From: Streptosporangium subroseum
GTDB lineage: Bacteria; Actinomycetota; Actinomycetes; Streptosporangiales; Streptosporangiaceae
Direction: 5' to 3'
Assembly: GCF_900188345.1 (NCBI RefSeq)
Contig: NZ_FZOD01000006.1
Span: 62,001-126,000, forward strand
Length of the DNA: 64,000 nt
Part shown: piece after piece, positions 25,098-34,019 of the stretch
How positions within the stretch are numbered: the stretch's first letter is position 1
Layout of the letters: the number at the start of each line of letters is the position of its first letter
Notes under the pieces: model-generated
Told to the model about the DNA's origin: nothing
The model's database searches: none
What the model saw: only the letters and a program-made list of their open reading frames with translations
Translations under genes and position numbers: made by a program

Positions 25098-26087
25098 CTA
25101 GGCAGGCGGCCCGCTCAGGGACGCCCCGAGAGCAGTCGTCATGTACAGGACGTTGCGTCCGGATCGCTCGCGCGCGACCAGCCCGCTCTCGCGCAGCACG
25201 CCGAGATGCTGTGACACCGCGCTGGGCGTGACGCCGAGCGCACGAGCCAGGTCCGTCGTCGTCGCGGGGGAGCGCAGCGCCTCGAGCAGTCCGGCCCGCA
25301 CCCGGCCGAGCAACCGGATCGCGCCACCCGCGGGGGCCCGGGTCCCCGCGGTCCACAGCGCCCCGACACCTCGTGCCGGATATCGCACCGTGGTCTGCGT
25401 GGAGGTGCTCTTCTTGATGAGCACGTAGGGCGAGCCGAGAACGACGGGGATGAGGACCAGCCCACCCGGACCGCGGTTCACGGCGCGCTCGGTCCGGTAG
25501 CGCGTTCCCTCCAGCGTCAGCCGGCCGTCGCGCCAGTGCAGATCCGGGTGCAGGTCGGTGAACAACCTCTCGGCGCCGCCCGCGGCCAGCTGCCTGGCGC
25601 GGTAGATGACGTCCGCGTCGAGTACGGCCCGGATCCGTGACCAGTGCGGCGCGATGAGCCGGTCGTGTGCCGCCCGGAGTTCCTCGGCGATCGCCCGCAG
25701 GCCTGCCGCCGGCCGCGCGGCGAGCGTGGCGGCGGCGTCGGGGAGTTCTTCGCCGAACACGCGCCGGAGGCTGGCCCGCACCTGACGGGCGGTCGTCCTT
25801 CGCAACGCCGCCAGATCCTCCTCGATGGAGGTCCCCGCGCCGAGCGGAGCGGGGACGAGAAACTCCGGCCAGCTCGATCGGCCGTTCACGAGCAGAGGCA
25901 GGGTACGCGAGAGGTCGAGTGGACGCCCGGCGAGCTCGTCCGCCGCCCACCGCAGCCACCGCAGGTTGATCGGGTGCCGATCGACGTCACCCAGCTGCTG
26001 CAGGCCGGACACCGTCTCGGACAGCGGTGAGATCGCGAATCGCGTCGCCGCCAGCTCGGCCACGCCGAGATCGATCGTCAGAGCCAT
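25098..26087 (-). CDS. ArsR-like winged-helix regulator with large N-terminal domain
   Basis: 329 residues from the ATG at 26087. The C-terminal part (about 235-320, LLEALRSPATTTDLARALGVTPSAVSQHLGVLRESGLVARERSGRNVLYMTT) is a clear ArsR-type winged helix. The first 200 or so residues form the domain usually annotated as DUF5937 in actinobacterial regulators of this type. No metal-binding cysteines are seen, so this is not a metal sensor of the classical sort. It is divergent from an MFS exporter across 65 bases, which makes that exporter its likely target. The two start codons share one short promoter region. Confidence 0.85.
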   Translation of the reverse strand: MALTIDLGVAELAATRFAISPLSETVSGLQQLGDVDRHPINLRWLRWAADELAGRPLDLSRTLPLLVNGRSSWPEFLVPAPLGAGTSIEEDLAALRRTTARQVRASLRRVFGEELPDAAATLAARPAAGLRAIAEELRAAHDRLIAPHWSRIRAVLDADVIYRARQLAAGGAERLFTDLHPDLHWRDGRLTLEGTRYRTERAVNRGPGGLVLIPVVLGSPYVLIKKSTSTQTTVRYPARGVGALWTAGTRAPAGGAIRLLGRVRAGLLEALRSPATTTDLARALGVTPSAVSQHLGVLRESGLVARERSGRNVLYMTTALGASLSGPPA

Positions 26088-26152
26088 GGACCGACTATGT
26101 AGCAATGACCTAAATGCTGTCGCGGCGGCGCCCGGCGCCGGAGGATCCCGGC

Positions 26153-27373
26153 ATGAAACAGGAGCTGACACAGAGCGACGCCGAGCCACGCCTGTCCGCG
26201 GCCTACTGGCGGTTGTGGTGGGCGACGGGTGTCAACACCGTCGGGGACGGGGCGTTCGCGGCGGTCGTTCCGCTGCTGGCCGTCACGATCACGCGCGACC
26301 CCCGGCTCGTGTCGGTCGTCTCCGCGGCGACGTACCTGCCCTGGCTGCTGCTGTCCCTCCCCGCCGGCGCGCTCGTCGACCGGCACGACCGCGTCGGCCT
26401 CATGTGGCGCTCGCAGGCGATCCAGGCAGTGATCGTCGGTATCCTCGGGGCCCTTGCCGCGTTCGGCCAGATCGGCATCCCGGTGCTCGCGATCATGGCC
26501 TTCGGACTGGGGGCATGCGAGGTCGTCTTCGCCAACGCGGCGCAGTCGATCCTGCCGGACATCGTCGCGGAGCCCTTGCTGCACAGGGCGAACGGCAATC
26601 AGCAGACGATCACGGTGATCGGCTACCAGTTCCTGGGACCGCCGATCGGCAGCCTGCTCTTCGCGGTCGCCGTGGCGCTGCCGTTCGGGATGGACGCCGG
26701 CTCGTTCGCCCTGTCCGCCGCGCTGCTGGCGACGTTGCCCAGAGGTGGGCGCCGGCAGGTCGAGCACCCACCGATGCGCGCGGCGATCGCGGACGGCCTG
26801 CGCTGGCTGGCCCGTCACCGGCTGCTACGCACCCTCGCGGTCCTGCTCGGGGTCAACACCTTCTGCGGCCAGCTCGGTAACGTCACACTCGTCCTGCTGG
26901 CGACCCAGGCACTGCATCTCGACGCGCGCGGTTACGGCCTGCTGCTCGCCGGCGCCGCGATCGGCAGCCTGCTCGGCGGCCTGGTCAGCGCGCGCGTCGT
27001 CGAAAGAGCCGGCGCGCTTCCCGCACTGCTCACCGCGCTCGCCATGAACGTCGTCGTCTTCGTCGGGATCGGGCTGAGCCCGAACGCGATCGTGCTCGGC
27101 GTCCTGCTGGCCGTCAACGGTTTTGTCATCACCCTCTGGAACGTCGTGACCGTCAGCCTCCGGCAGCGGATCGTGCCGTCTGCGATGCTCGGCCGGGTGA
27201 ACAGCGTCTACAAGATGCTCGGCTGGGGACTGATCCCGCTCGGAGCCCTGGCCGGCGGGCTGGTGGCGCACGCGTTCGGGTTGCGCGCGCCGTACCCCGT
27301 CGCGGGTGTGCTGCGAGGCATCGCCTTGCTGGTCGCGATGCCCGTGTTGATCCGCGCCATGCGTGACCGGTGA
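26153..27373 (+). CDS. MFS transporter (EntS-like drug/siderophore exporter family)
   Basis: 406 residues from the ATG at 26153 with GGAGG upstream; an ATG 13 codons earlier has no ribosome-binding site. Twelve hydrophobic helices are present with the A-motif-like segment GALVDRHDRVGLM between helices 2 and 3. The overall pattern (YWRLWWATGVNTVGDGAFAAVVPLLAVTITRDPRLVS) resembles the MFS_3/EntS branch that exports enterobactin and macrolides by proton antiport. Its divergent ArsR-like regulator probably represses it. The end overlaps nothing, and a convergent tetR gene ends 16 bases away. Confidence 0.85.
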   Translation: MKQELTQSDAEPRLSAAYWRLWWATGVNTVGDGAFAAVVPLLAVTITRDPRLVSVVSAATYLPWLLLSLPAGALVDRHDRVGLMWRSQAIQAVIVGILGALAAFGQIGIPVLAIMAFGLGACEVVFANAAQSILPDIVAEPLLHRANGNQQTITVIGYQFLGPPIGSLLFAVAVALPFGMDAGSFALSAALLATLPRGGRRQVEHPPMRAAIADGLRWLARHRLLRTLAVLLGVNTFCGQLGNVTLVLLATQALHLDARGYGLLLAGAAIGSLLGGLVSARVVERAGALPALLTALAMNVVVFVGIGLSPNAIVLGVLLAVNGFVITLWNVVTVSLRQRIVPSAMLGRVNSVYKMLGWGLIPLGALAGGLVAHAFGLRAPYPVAGVLRGIALLVAMPVLIRAMRDR

Positions 27374-27389
27374 TCGCGGTCGTCGGTTC

Positions 27390-27959
27390 CTACTCCCGGG
27401 CGCGGAAGGCGTCCATGAGGTAGTCGAGCAGTCGGTTGACCTGGTCAGGGTCCAGCGCCGCCATGGCGGCGCCGTTCGAGGCGACCAGGACGTCCAGCGG
27501 CTTGATGCCCTTGCGCAGGACGCCGTCGCGCACCCCCGCGTCGAGGAGCCGGCCCACGGCGTCGAGCGCGAGAGCCCGGGCGCCGGGGAAGGCGACGGCG
27601 TCCGGGTCCGTCACCGCAGTGGCGCGCAGAGCCTGCGCGAGGCCGTGCTTGGCCGTCAGGTAGTCCACCCAGCGTCCCAGCCAGACGCGTAGCGCCTTGT
27701 CCGCCGGCGTCGTGCGGAGCAACTCCTCCGCCGAGTCGCAGACTCGCGCGAGCTCGCTCGCGTGCGCGGCCTCGATGAGGGCCTCACGCGTCGGGAAGTG
27801 CCGGTAGAGGGTCCCGATGCCCACTCCGGCCTCCTTCGCGATGCCCTTCAACGAGGTTCCGGGACCTTCGCGGGCGAACGCGCGCGTCGCGATCTCGAGG
27901 AGCCGTTCGCGGTTCGCCCGGGCGTCGGCGCGTGGCTGTCTGGGGTCCTTCGTGTCCAT
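27390..27959 (-). CDS. TetR-family repressor of the adjacent SDR gene
   Basis: 189 residues from the ATG at 27959, chosen because GGAGGAAG precedes it; an upstream GTG/ATG would place that site inside the gene. The helix-turn-helix (about 16-65: RERLLEIATRAFAREGPGTSLKGIAKEAGVGIGTLYRHFPTREAL) is typical, followed by the TetR ligand-binding helices (WLGRWVDYLTAKHGLAQAL). It is divergent from a short-chain dehydrogenase, and two matching 20-bp operators lie between the genes, so it is very likely an autoregulated local repressor released by a substrate of the dehydrogenase. Confidence 0.9.
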   Translation of the reverse strand: MDTKDPRQPRADARANRERLLEIATRAFAREGPGTSLKGIAKEAGVGIGTLYRHFPTREALIEAAHASELARVCDSAEELLRTTPADKALRVWLGRWVDYLTAKHGLAQALRATAVTDPDAVAFPGARALALDAVGRLLDAGVRDGVLRKGIKPLDVLVASNGAAMAALDPDQVNRLLDYLMDAFRARE

Positions 27960-27992
27960 GAGTCGCTTCCTCCAAGGGTCCACTCGCGTTGC

Positions 27993-28012
27993 AAGCGGAG
28001 CCGGGTCCGCTT
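27993..28012. promoter_or_regulatory. TetR operator copy 1
   Basis: AAGCGGA and TCCGCTT flank six bases, a perfect 7-6-7 palindrome 34 bases upstream of the tetR start. A second copy in the opposite orientation lies at 28024-28043. Confidence 0.8.
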
Positions 28013-28023
28013 ATAGTGGCGCT

Positions 28024-28043
28024 AACCGGACCCTGCTCCGTTT
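28024..28043. promoter_or_regulatory. TetR operator copy 2
   Basis: Read on the minus strand it is AAACGGA, six bases, TCCGGTT, agreeing with operator copy 1 at 17 of 20 positions. It ends 24 bases before the dehydrogenase start. Both copies together cover the divergent promoters. Confidence 0.78.
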
Positions 28044-28067
28044 ATCTTATGCGAAAGGCGTCTCAGC

Positions 28068-29021
28068 ATGAACATGGAACGCGTGATCCCCTTCGGACCG
28101 ACCACGATCGCCGAGGAAACCGTCGAGGGCCTCGACCTGTCCGGCAAGAAGGCCATCGTGACCGGAGCGTCGTCGGGAATCGGCGTGGAGACCGCCCGGG
28201 CGCTCGCCAAGGCCGGCGCCGACGTCACCCTCGCGGTCCGTGACACCGCCAAGGGTGAGAAGGTCGCCGCGGGCATCGTCGAGTCCACGGGCATCGCGCA
28301 CGTGCACGTCGCGCCCCTGGACCTGTCGGCCCTCGACTCGATCGACGCCTTCGTCGCCTCATGGCACGGTCCGCTCGACATCCTGGTCAACAACGCCGGC
28401 ATCATGGCCACGCCCGAATGGCGCACCACCGAGGGATGGGAGATGCAGTTCGCCACCAACCACCTCGGTCACTTCGCCCTCTCCCTCGGGCTGCACGACG
28501 CCCTCGCGGCCGCCGGGCACGCCCGGGTCGTCGTCGTGAGCTCCGTGGGCCACGTCAACGGCGACGTCATCTGGGACGACATCCACTTCGAGAAGAACCC
28601 CTACGACGCATGGCGGGCCTACAGCCAATCCAAGACCGCGAACATCCTGTTCGCCGTCGAAGCCGCCGGTCGCTGGGCCGGCGACGGCATCACCGTCAAC
28701 GCCCTCAATCCCGGCCGCATCTGGAGCACCGGCCTGTCCCGGCACATGACGGTCCTGCCCGCATCGTTCGAGCCCGAATCCAGCGACGGCGTGTCGGTCA
28801 AGGACATCCCCCAGGGCGCGGCCACCTCGGCCTTCCTGGCCGCCTCACCCCTCGTCGAAGGCGTGACCGGAAAGTACTTCGAGGACTGCCGGGAGGCCGC
28901 CCCGCACACCCCCGGACTCCGGCGCGGCTTCGCGGCGTACGCCGTCGACCCCGACGCTGCCGCACGCCTCTGGCGGACATCCCTCGACATGATCGACAAC
29001 GCCCGGCGCAAGGGCGCCTGA
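28068..29021 (+). CDS. Short-chain dehydrogenase/reductase
   Basis: 317 residues. The cofactor motif TGASSGIG (32-39), NNAGIM, the catalytic serine in VVVVSSVGH and Y185-S-Q-S-K189 make this a complete classical SDR. It resembles the retinol-dehydrogenase/WW-domain-oxidoreductase-like branch (LDLSALDSIDAFV..., MATNHLGHF-type MQFATNHLGHF) found widely in actinobacteria. It reduces or oxidises an unknown lipid-like or aromatic alcohol with NAD(P). Its expression should be controlled by the divergent TetR through the two operators upstream. Confidence 0.9.
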   Translation: MNMERVIPFGPTTIAEETVEGLDLSGKKAIVTGASSGIGVETARALAKAGADVTLAVRDTAKGEKVAAGIVESTGIAHVHVAPLDLSALDSIDAFVASWHGPLDILVNNAGIMATPEWRTTEGWEMQFATNHLGHFALSLGLHDALAAAGHARVVVVSSVGHVNGDVIWDDIHFEKNPYDAWRAYSQSKTANILFAVEAAGRWAGDGITVNALNPGRIWSTGLSRHMTVLPASFEPESSDGVSVKDIPQGAATSAFLAASPLVEGVTGKYFEDCREAAPHTPGLRRGFAAYAVDPDAAARLWRTSLDMIDNARRKGA

Positions 29022-29095
29022 CGTGCGGGGGCGAGAAAGGGCGTGGCTCGCCACGGGGTCCAGCCGGGCCCGCCCGTCCATGGGGCGGCCGGTAT

Positions 29096-30175
29096 TCAGT
29101 TATGCGCCGGCGACGGGACGGAGCGTTGGGCGTGTGAGGTGGAGGCGGAGCGAAGGCGGGCCTGGGTGAGTTCGAGTGCGGCCTGGGCGGGAGTTGTTCC
29201 GAGGCGTTCCGCGGTGTGCAGGAGATCGCTGACGGTGCCCTCAATGGCCCGGACGCGGGTGAGGGCGTCGTCGGCGGTGCCGCGATGGAGTTCCGTGGTG
29301 AGTGCGTAGATGACTCCGCCCGCGCCGACGACGTAGTCGGGCACCCAGATGATGTCACGGCGGTGCAGAAGGCCGGCGACATCCGGGGTGGCGAGTTGGT
29401 TGTTCGCGGGCCCGGCGACGGCGTGGCATCGCAGGTCCGACACCGACTGCTCGGTGAGGATGCCGCCGAGGGCCGCGGGGACCAGAATGTCGACCTCCGC
29501 GGCGACGGCCTGCTCGGGGCGGCTCCAGGTGGCGCCGAGCTCCTCGGCCAGCGTCCGTTTGCCGGGGTCGATGTCGCTCACCAGAAGCTCGGCTCCTTCG
29601 GCGGCGAGCAGGCGGGCGAGCTTCTCGCCGACGCTGCCCAGGCCGACCACGGCCAGGCGCCGGCCGGAGAGGTTCGAGGTGCCGTGGATCCGCCGGCAGA
29701 CGGCGCGGAGCGCGGCGAGCGTCCCGATCGCGGTGTGCGGCGAGGAGTCGCCGCTACCGCCCCGCTGCGCTGGTTTGCAGAACACATGAGTGGTGTGTTC
29801 GCCGATGACCGCCATGTCCGCCGGTGTGGTTCCGACATCCGGTCCGGTCGCGTACAGGCCGCCCAGGGAATCGACGACGTCCGCAACGTCGTACAGCACG
29901 TTGCGGCGCAGGGCCGCGTCGATTCTGACCCCCTCGGGCACGGCGATGACGGTTTTGCCGCCGCCGTTGGCCAGGCCTGCCACCGCGCACTTGGACGTCA
30001 TGCCGGCTGACAGGCGCAACGCGTCGGTGAGGCCGTCCCGCCAGTCGGTGTAGTGCCAGAGCCGGCAGCCACCGACGGCCTGGCCGAGCGCCGTTGAATG
30101 GACGGCGACGATGACCGGCAGGCCCGAGCGTGGTCCCGTGCGAATCATGACCTGTTCGTGATCGAGCGTGAACAT
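29096..30175 (-). CDS. vdh: Valine/leucine dehydrogenase (Glu/Leu/Phe/Val dehydrogenase family)
   Basis: 359 residues, the usual length of actinomycete valine dehydrogenase. The two catalytic lysines are K62 (MTSKCAVAG) and K74 (NGGGKTVI), spaced 12 apart as in Vdh/Ldh, and the NAD-binding motif is VVGLGSVGEKLARLL with an aspartate ending the second strand (VSDID), favouring NAD over NADP. It oxidatively deaminates branched-chain amino acids to 2-oxo acids, supplying branched starters for fatty acids and polyketides. It is divergent from an Lrp/AsnC regulator gene, the standard arrangement for amino-acid-controlled expression. The symbol is by family resemblance; leucine or phenylalanine could be preferred. 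Confidence 0.85.
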   Translation of the reverse strand: MFTLDHEQVMIRTGPRSGLPVIVAVHSTALGQAVGGCRLWHYTDWRDGLTDALRLSAGMTSKCAVAGLANGGGKTVIAVPEGVRIDAALRRNVLYDVADVVDSLGGLYATGPDVGTTPADMAVIGEHTTHVFCKPAQRGGSGDSSPHTAIGTLAALRAVCRRIHGTSNLSGRRLAVVGLGSVGEKLARLLAAEGAELLVSDIDPGKRTLAEELGATWSRPEQAVAAEVDILVPAALGGILTEQSVSDLRCHAVAGPANNQLATPDVAGLLHRRDIIWVPDYVVGAGGVIYALTTELHRGTADDALTRVRAIEGTVSDLLHTAERLGTTPAQAALELTQARLRSASTSHAQRSVPSPAHN

Positions 30176-30285
30176 GCCCTGGTTCCCTTCATCTGAGCAG
30201 CGTCAGAGTTCCAGAATCGCGCATCTGACCGTCAGGAAGAGTCCTGATCGAACGAACGGTCGGAACGGCTGGCAAACTGCCGGAC

Positions 30286-30780
30286 ATGGACGAACTTGAT
30301 TCGGAGATCATCCGGCTTCTCCAAACAGATGCGCGGCAGTCCAACCGTGAGTTGGCCCGCAAGCTCGGCATCGCTCCCTCCACCTGCCTGGAACGCGTCC
30401 GAGCGCTCACCCGCCGGGGCGTCATCCGCGGCTACCACGCCGACATCGATCCCGCCGCGCTCAACCGCGGCGTCCAGGCCCTGGTCTCCGTGCAGGTGCG
30501 TCCACTCAGCCGCACCGTCATCGACACCTTCAAGGAATCCGCCGGCGCCCTGCCCGAAGTGCTCAGCGTCTTCGTGCTGGCCGGCGGCGACGACTTCCTC
30601 CTGCACGTGGCCGTCCAGGACCTCGACCACCTGCACGCCTTCCTCCTCGACCGGCTCAGCAAACGTCGCGAGATCGCGGGCTTCCGGACCTCGGTGATCT
30701 TTCAGCAGGAACACACCATCGCCCCCTCCAGGCTTCCCGACCCATCACCTGCCGGGGAACCGCCCGCATCAACGAACTGA
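30286..30780 (+). CDS. Lrp/AsnC-family regulator
   Basis: 164 residues. The N-terminal helix-turn-helix (DELDSEIIRLLQTDARQSNRELARKLGIAPSTCLERVRALTRRGVIRGYHADID) is followed by the RAM/AsnC ligand domain (about 65-150, with VLSVFVLAGGDDFLLHVAVQDLDHLHAFLLDRL). Such proteins form octamers that sense amino acids. It is divergent from the valine dehydrogenase gene across 110 bases and is presumably its activator or repressor in response to branched-chain amino acids. Confidence 0.92.
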   Translation: MDELDSEIIRLLQTDARQSNRELARKLGIAPSTCLERVRALTRRGVIRGYHADIDPAALNRGVQALVSVQVRPLSRTVIDTFKESAGALPEVLSVFVLAGGDDFLLHVAVQDLDHLHAFLLDRLSKRREIAGFRTSVIFQQEHTIAPSRLPDPSPAGEPPASTN

Positions 30781-30793
30781 CCCCTCGGCCGGA

Positions 30794-30836
30794 GCCGGCC
30801 GCACGGCCGGCGCCTCCACCCGCCGATCATCGGCGG
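30794..30836. terminator. Two GC hairpins between convergent genes
   Basis: GCCGGCCG/CGGCCGGC (30794-30801 and 30804-30811) and CCGCCGAT/ATCGGCGG (30820-30827 and 30829-30836) are perfect inverted repeats between the convergent lrp and MFS genes. They probably terminate both. Confidence 0.6.
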
Positions 30837-30868
30837 ACGAGGGGGGCGGTTCGAAAAGCCCTCGAAGG

Positions 30869-32356
30869 TCAACCGGGGACGCCTTCGCGGCGCGTGGTGT
30901 CCGCGCCCCGCTCCACCTCCTCGAACAGCTCCGCCGCCCGCCCGGCGGTGCCCAAGGCCCAGCGCCCGGTGCTGAGCAGCCCGAGGATCAGGATGCCGAC
31001 GCCGAGCCCGAGCACCAGCCACCACACGCCGTGCTCCGCGCCGGTGAACGCCGTCCCGCCACGGCCCAGGGCCGATCCCACGATCGTTCCGGAGATCGCG
31101 ACGCCCAGGGTGATGCCGGTCTGCCGGCCGGTGGAGGCCAACGAGGTCGCCACCCCGGCCATCGAAGCGGGCATCCCCGAGACCGCCGAGTTGGTGATCG
31201 GCGGGTTGACGGTGCCCTGGGCGATGCCGAACAGCAGATAGATCGCGAGTACGGCCGGCAGCGGGGTGGCCGGTCCGAGCCAGATCGACGCGCCGCCGCC
31301 CAGTGCCAGCGCGGCCCCGGAGACCACCAGCGGCAGCCGGGGACCGCGACTGCCGACCAGCCGGCCGGTGAGCGGGGAGAGCACCACGATCAGCACCCCG
31401 ACCGGGAGCAGGCACAGCCCGGCCGTCAGCGCCGACATGCCGCGCACGTTCTGCAGATACAGGGTGGTCACGAACAGGAACGCGCCGAACCCGCACAGGG
31501 CGAAGAGCGCCATCAGGATCGCCGAGCTGAACGGCACGCTGCGGAACAGACGCAGCTCCAGCATCGGGTCGGCACGGCGCGATTCGTAGCCGAGGATGCC
31601 GAACGCGCCGAGCACGGCGACGGCGAGCAGGCCGAGGATGACCGGCGAGGTCCAGCCCAGCCTGCCGGACTCGACGATCGCGTAGACGACACTGCCCAGC
31701 ATCAGGATCACCAGGGTCTGGCCCACCGGGTCGAACCGGCGCGCTCGGGCGGCACGGGACTCGGGCACGAACAGCGCGGTGCACACGATCGCGACGGCCA
31801 CGATCGGCACGTTGATCCAGAAGATGGAGCGCCAGCCGAAGCCGTCGACCAGGGCGCCGCCGAGGATCGGACCCAGCCCCAGCGACAGGCCGGACACCGC
31901 GCCGAACACGCCGACGGCCCTGGCCCGCTCGGCCCGGTCGGGGAACGTGGTGGCGACGATCGCCATCGCCACCGGGTTGAGCATCGTGCCACCGACGGCC
32001 TGCAGCGCACGCGCCGCGATCAGCCAGCCGATGCTCGGCGCCACGCTGCACAGCAGCGAGCCGAACCCGAAGACGGCGAGGCCGACCTGGAAGATCCGCC
32101 GACGGCCCACCCGGTCGGCGGTGGACCCGGTCAGCACCATGAAGCCGGCCAGCACCAGGGTGTACGCGTCGACCGTCCACTGCAGGCCGGACACCGAAGC
32201 GTGCAGGTCGAGACGGATCGCCGGCAGCGCGACGTTGACGATGGAGATGTCCATCACCACGACGACCATGCTGGCGCAGCAGATGGCGAGCACCAGGAGC
32301 CGGCGGCGTCGGCTGAGCTCGCCGGCCGTGGTCTTCAGCGGCATTGAAGTGGTCAT
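30869..32356 (-). CDS. MFS drug exporter, DHA2 (EmrB/QacA) family, 14 helices
   Basis: 495 residues from the ATG at 32356 (a GTG two codons earlier is possible; neither has a clear ribosome-binding site). Fourteen hydrophobic segments, motif A (TGSTADRVGRRRIFQVG) and the DHA2 motif C region (GAVSGLSLGLGPILGGALVDGFGWRSIFWINVPI) identify a proton-coupled multidrug exporter of the EmrB/QacA type. It follows the esterase gene on the same strand after 89 bases and probably forms an operon with the monooxygenase and esterase genes. That hints at export or detoxification of an ester-containing compound. Confidence 0.9.
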   Translation of the reverse strand: MTTSMPLKTTAGELSRRRRLLVLAICCASMVVVVMDISIVNVALPAIRLDLHASVSGLQWTVDAYTLVLAGFMVLTGSTADRVGRRRIFQVGLAVFGFGSLLCSVAPSIGWLIAARALQAVGGTMLNPVAMAIVATTFPDRAERARAVGVFGAVSGLSLGLGPILGGALVDGFGWRSIFWINVPIVAVAIVCTALFVPESRAARARRFDPVGQTLVILMLGSVVYAIVESGRLGWTSPVILGLLAVAVLGAFGILGYESRRADPMLELRLFRSVPFSSAILMALFALCGFGAFLFVTTLYLQNVRGMSALTAGLCLLPVGVLIVVLSPLTGRLVGSRGPRLPLVVSGAALALGGGASIWLGPATPLPAVLAIYLLFGIAQGTVNPPITNSAVSGMPASMAGVATSLASTGRQTGITLGVAISGTIVGSALGRGGTAFTGAEHGVWWLVLGLGVGILILGLLSTGRWALGTAGRAAELFEEVERGADTTRREGVPG

Positions 32357-32445
32357 GACCACGGACGCTAGGTTTTAGAGCCTGCTCGAAGTCAAGCCGC
32401 AGCCGGTATTCAAGCTCGGGGCTCGGGCCACACCGGCATCGGCGC

Positions 32446-33414
32446 CTATGCGTCGGAAGCCGGGCTCAGGGCCCGGGTGAGCCAGTCGTTGCGCGTCCGG
32501 CGCGCCGTAGCCGAAACCCGTGCCTGCGGGTACAGCGCGTCGAATCCATGGAAGCCTCCCGCCCAGATGTGTAGTTCGGCCTGGCCGCCGGCCGCCCAGA
32601 TCCGGGTGGCGTAGTCGACGTCCTCGTCGCGGAAGACCTCGGCCGACCCCGCGTCGATGTAGGTGGTCGGCAGGCCCGAGAGGTCGTCGGCCACCGCGGG
32701 TGAGACGTAGCCGGGCACGTCCTGGCCGGCAAGGTCGCCGAGAACCGACCGCCATCCGAACTCGTTCATCTCGCGGGTCCAGACTCCGGGGTCGCCGGAG
32801 TACTGCCGGCTGGAGACGGTGACGTTGCGGTGGTCGAGCATGGGGCAGATCAGCACCTGGGCGGCGATCGCCGGGGCGCCCCGGTCGCGTGCCATCAGGG
32901 TGACTCCGGCGGCGAGGCCACCGCCGGCGCTGGCGCCCGCGACGATGATGCGGGCGGGATCGATGCCCAGCTCGTCGGCGTGCTCGGCGACCCAGAGCAG
33001 GCCGTGGTAGCAGTCCTCGACCAGGGTCGTGCCGGTGACCTCCGGCGCCAGCCGGTAGTCCACGGAGATCACGACGGCACCGAGCAGGTCGAGCCAGTCG
33101 AGGGGGATGTCGATCTGCGAGAAACGATCTCCCATGATCATGCCGCCGCCGTGGATCCAGTAGACGCACGGTGCCGCCGTGGAGCGGTCGGCCCCGACGG
33201 GGCTGAGGATCGACAGGGGGATCCGCGCGCCGTCCGGGCCGGGAACGGTGACCTCACGCCGGTCGACCGCGCGACCTTCGAGGAGGGTGTCGATCGGCGT
33301 CGACGGGAATTGGCGCAGCTGGGCGAGCATCTCGGGGCTGAGCTCGGACATGAGCGGCATTTCAGCGAGTAGCGCGCGCAGCTGGGGGTCGAGGTCGGGG
33401 CGTGCCAGAGTCAC
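32446..33414 (-). CDS. Alpha/beta hydrolase (HSL-type esterase)
   Basis: 322 residues. The oxyanion motif HGGG (88-91), nucleophile elbow GASAGG with S162, and a C-terminal histidine (H289 in GGFHGFD) mark the hormone-sensitive-lipase family of bacterial carboxylesterases. The usual catalytic acid falls in GSAEVFRDE (about 257-264), where the common aspartate position reads Glu, so the acid may be E259 or D263. It is predicted to be cytosolic, having no signal peptide. The gene lies between a small monooxygenase and an MFS exporter on the same strand, opposite an AraC-type regulator. Confidence 0.88.
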   Translation of the reverse strand: MTLARPDLDPQLRALLAEMPLMSELSPEMLAQLRQFPSTPIDTLLEGRAVDRREVTVPGPDGARIPLSILSPVGADRSTAAPCVYWIHGGGMIMGDRFSQIDIPLDWLDLLGAVVISVDYRLAPEVTGTTLVEDCYHGLLWVAEHADELGIDPARIIVAGASAGGGLAAGVTLMARDRGAPAIAAQVLICPMLDHRNVTVSSRQYSGDPGVWTREMNEFGWRSVLGDLAGQDVPGYVSPAVADDLSGLPTTYIDAGSAEVFRDEDVDYATRIWAAGGQAELHIWAGGFHGFDALYPQARVSATARRTRNDWLTRALSPASDA

Positions 33415-33554
33415 GGGGGTTCCTTCTATTGGAGGTTCTGTCGGGTGATCAGGGGAGGAGAGGGCCGGTCGGTAGCCGATCGACCCTTGCCTGCCGGGTG
33501 TTCCGGGGGACGACGGCGATGGGCGCCACCGGGTCGACGTGGTGACCGGCGGTC

Positions 33555-33860
33555 TCAGAAGGCGGCCTTGCCGCCGACCGGCACCTCGTCGACGTACCGG
33601 GACTCGCCGGTGAGCAGCGGCTGGAGCTTCGCGACCAGCGCCTGTGCCTCCTCGGTCGCGAAGAACCTGCCGTGGGCCTCCTCGCTGGTCCAGCCTTCGG
33701 TGACGTAGACGACGTCCCGGTCGCCGGCCGAGCGGCCGACCAGGAAGACAACGCAGTCCTCGTTCGACAGGGACGGCGCGTTGAGCAGAAACCCGACCAG
33801 CTCGTCACCCTTTCCGGGCTGCGCGGTCATGGTGGCGTGAAAACCGTGGTTGACGCTCAT
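33555..33860 (-). CDS. Antibiotic-biosynthesis-monooxygenase-fold (ABM) protein
   Basis: 101 residues from the ATG at 33860 (an upstream GTG would add 12 non-conserved residues). The dimeric ferredoxin-like alpha/beta fold is recognisable from MTAQPGKGDELVGFLLN, VVYVTEGWTSEEAHGRFFAT and the strand order. ABM proteins include cofactor-free quinol monooxygenases, haem-degrading enzymes and simple stress proteins; no haem ligand is evident. It is the first gene of a leftward cluster with an esterase and an exporter and is divergent from an AraC regulator across 159 bases, so it is probably an induced detoxification gene. Confidence 0.82.
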   Translation of the reverse strand: MSVNHGFHATMTAQPGKGDELVGFLLNAPSLSNEDCVVFLVGRSAGDRDVVYVTEGWTSEEAHGRFFATEEAQALVAKLQPLLTGESRYVDEVPVGGKAAF

Positions 33861-34019
33861 GGGGGAATCTCTCTCATCGTGGGAGCCGTCGTGCACTCCT
33901 GGGATATCGACGAGTTCATGTAATCACTCTGAGCTGCTGAAACGTTAGAATGATGCTCTCGGTCGCTTGCCTGATCCTCTCATTATCGGGAGTATCGGGT
34001 CCGTGTTTTAATCGGGGGC

